This document shows, piece after piece, positions 4,415 to 5,530 of a stretch of DNA of 5,530 nucleotides. The notes beneath the pieces were generated by a model, which saw only the letters and a list, made by a program, of their open reading frames with translations, did no database searches and had not been told where the DNA came from. The position numbers were made by a program, and so were the translations under genes. The stretch comes from Cocleimonas sp. (GTDB lineage Bacteria; Pseudomonadota; Gammaproteobacteria; Thiotrichales; Thiotrichaceae): positions 1 through 5,530 of the forward strand of contig JAGLBQ010000194.1 of assembly GCA_023146675.1 (NCBI GenBank). Direction: 5' to 3'. Within the stretch, counting starts at the first letter, position 1; each line of letters starts with the position of its first letter.

Positions 4415-5530
4415 GTGGTAGAAGAAAAAGATCTTGGTATGTTTATAAGTACTCTTGATGTTAAAGGGTTCAGGTGTTTTTCTGAACGTTTTAGTATTAA
4501 CTTCAATAGTGGACTAAATGTATTAGTTGGAGAGAATGGCTCTGGAAAAACAGCCATTATTAGTGCCATACGTCAACTATTTATAGATTCTGAATCAGGT
4601 CGATATTTTGTAACAGAACGAGATTTTCATAAAGCATTTACAACGGGTTCTATAGCAGCAGAAAATTTCTCAATACAGGCTAGTTTTGATGGTCTAAGTG
4701 TATCTGAAAAGATAGCATTCTTGCCTTGGTGTGATATTGCAGGTAAAGCAACTTTAAACTTGCATGTTGATAATAAAGAGGCAAGGGGCTATTTTAAGAG
4801 ATTATTATGGGGAGGTAAATCAAGGCTATCCGCCTTTGAGTCTGAGACGCTTGATTTAATTCATTGTATTTATTTGCCTCCATTGCGGGATGCAGAGGAT
4901 AAGCTTACTGATGGTCGCCAATCACGATTGTCAAAACTTCTAAAAGCTCTTAGTAAAAAGGAACTTCTTGAAAGCCATGATAAAAAAGAGTTACACCCTC
5001 TTGAAAAAAAGGTCGCTGATTTTAACTTGGAGCTTGCTAATAGTGATGATTATGCAATTAAAAGAGCTAATGAGTTAATTGCACAAAATTTAAAACAAGC
5101 TGTTGGACATCATTTTAGTCAAAATACATTAATTCAGTTTTCTGAAAGCAATTTTTCAAGAATAGTTGAAGGCTTACGTTTATTATTTTTTCCTAATATT
5201 ACTAATAAAGATCACGAATTATTCCGTAGTCTCCAAGAGAATAGTTTGGGATATAATAACTTGCTTTATATCGCTTCAATTCTTGCTGAATTAATAGCAG
5301 ATGAAGAAGTAGACGGGAAAAAAGACTCATATTTCAAGTTGTTACTTATTGAAGAACCAGAGGCTCATTTACACCCTCAATTACAAATAAGATTATTAAA
5401 CTATTTATCTGATGTAGCTAAAAGACCAAATGTTCAAGTTATTGTAACCACGCATTCCACTGTTTTAGCTTCTTCTGTTTCTATTAGCTCTATAATTCAT
5501 TTAGCAAATAAAAAATTGCCCATCGCTACT
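4415..5530 (+). CDS. OLD-family ATP-dependent nuclease (GajA/AAA_15-like), N-terminal part, runs off the window
   Basis: 372 codons are visible with no stop before the window edge. The N-terminus has the SMC/RecF-like pattern ISTLDVKGFRCF, then Walker A GENGSGKT at 39-46. A family-like stretch YLPPLRDAEDKL is at 153-164, with a charged helical dimerisation-type insert after it. The ABC signature-like NSLGYNN is at about 276-282. Walker B LLLIEEPEAHLHPQ is at 309-322 with catalytic Glu314, and the H-loop VTTHS ends at His347-Ser348. This is the complete ATPase core of OLD proteins. A TOPRIM nuclease domain normally follows and would lie to the right of the window. OLD nucleases act in phage defence, alone (class 1) or with a UvrD-like helicase (class 2, Gabija GajA). 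Other AAA_15 defence ATPases, such as PARIS AriA or retron-linked OLD proteins, remain possible. GTG at 4415 is chosen for its ribosome binding site; ATG at 4439 is the alternative. The AT-rich codons contrast with the upstream operon, hinting at transfer. Confidence 0.85.
   Translation, partial: MVEEKDLGMFISTLDVKGFRCFSERFSINFNSGLNVLVGENGSGKTAIISAIRQLFIDSESGRYFVTERDFHKAFTTGSIAAENFSIQASFDGLSVSEKIAFLPWCDIAGKATLNLHVDNKEARGYFKRLLWGGKSRLSAFESETLDLIHCIYLPPLRDAEDKLTDGRQSRLSKLLKALSKKELLESHDKKELHPLEKKVADFNLELANSDDYAIKRANELIAQNLKQAVGHHFSQNTLIQFSESNFSRIVEGLRLLFFPNITNKDHELFRSLQENSLGYNNLLYIASILAELIADEEVDGKKDSYFKLLLIEEPEAHLHPQLQIRLLNYLSDVAKRPNVQVIVTTHSTVLASSVSISSIIHLANKKLPIAT

Noticed and set aside
4318..4569. 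Minus-strand 83-codon frame
   Set aside because: Its first two thirds are antisense to the conserved Walker A region of the OLD-family gene; the rest is AT-rich intergenic sequence without family resemblance.

Overview
The window suggests a Gram-negative bacterium, most likely a gammaproteobacterium. It carries a signal-peptide outer-membrane porin ending in an aromatic residue, an outer-membrane-type lipoprotein with two c-type haems, and a periplasm-facing flavin protein. No marker gene fixes the genus. Positions 1-4011 read as moderate-GC housekeeping or accessory DNA. The DNA from about 4012 onward is visibly more AT-rich.

Positions 1-4011 hold five tightly packed plus-strand genes that look like one operon. 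They are the C-terminal end of an imelysin-family (M75-like) protein, an OprO/OprP-like porin 2 bp later, a di-haem MauG/cytochrome c peroxidase-family lipoprotein after 36 bp, an FMN-binding (NqrC/RnfG-type) membrane-anchored protein whose GTG start overlaps the peroxidase stop, and a small PepSY-type membrane protein 6 bp later. A reasonable inference is an extracytoplasmic redox and metal-handling system. The porin would admit a solute, imelysin would bind a metal or haem, the peroxidase would do oxidative chemistry or protein modification, and the flavin protein plus PepSY protein would carry electrons across or along the inner membrane. The layout recalls the EfeO (M75) plus EfeB (haem peroxidase) logic of ferrous-iron uptake with different parts, but that link is a hypothesis.

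Positions 4012-4414 have no convincing intact gene. The minus strand has a 71-codon frame whose C-terminal half resembles the end of a VapC/PIN-domain toxin, probably a relic. A nested AT-rich dyad and a candidate promoter lie between it and the next gene.

From 4415 to the window edge runs the N-terminal 372 codons of an OLD-family ABC-type ATPase (GajA/AAA_15-like) from a GTG start. Its Walker A, signature, Walker B and H-loop motifs are intact. The C-terminal part, where a TOPRIM nuclease is expected, is outside the window. This looks like the edge of a defence or accessory island. Whether it is a solitary OLD nuclease or part of Gabija or another system cannot be decided here.
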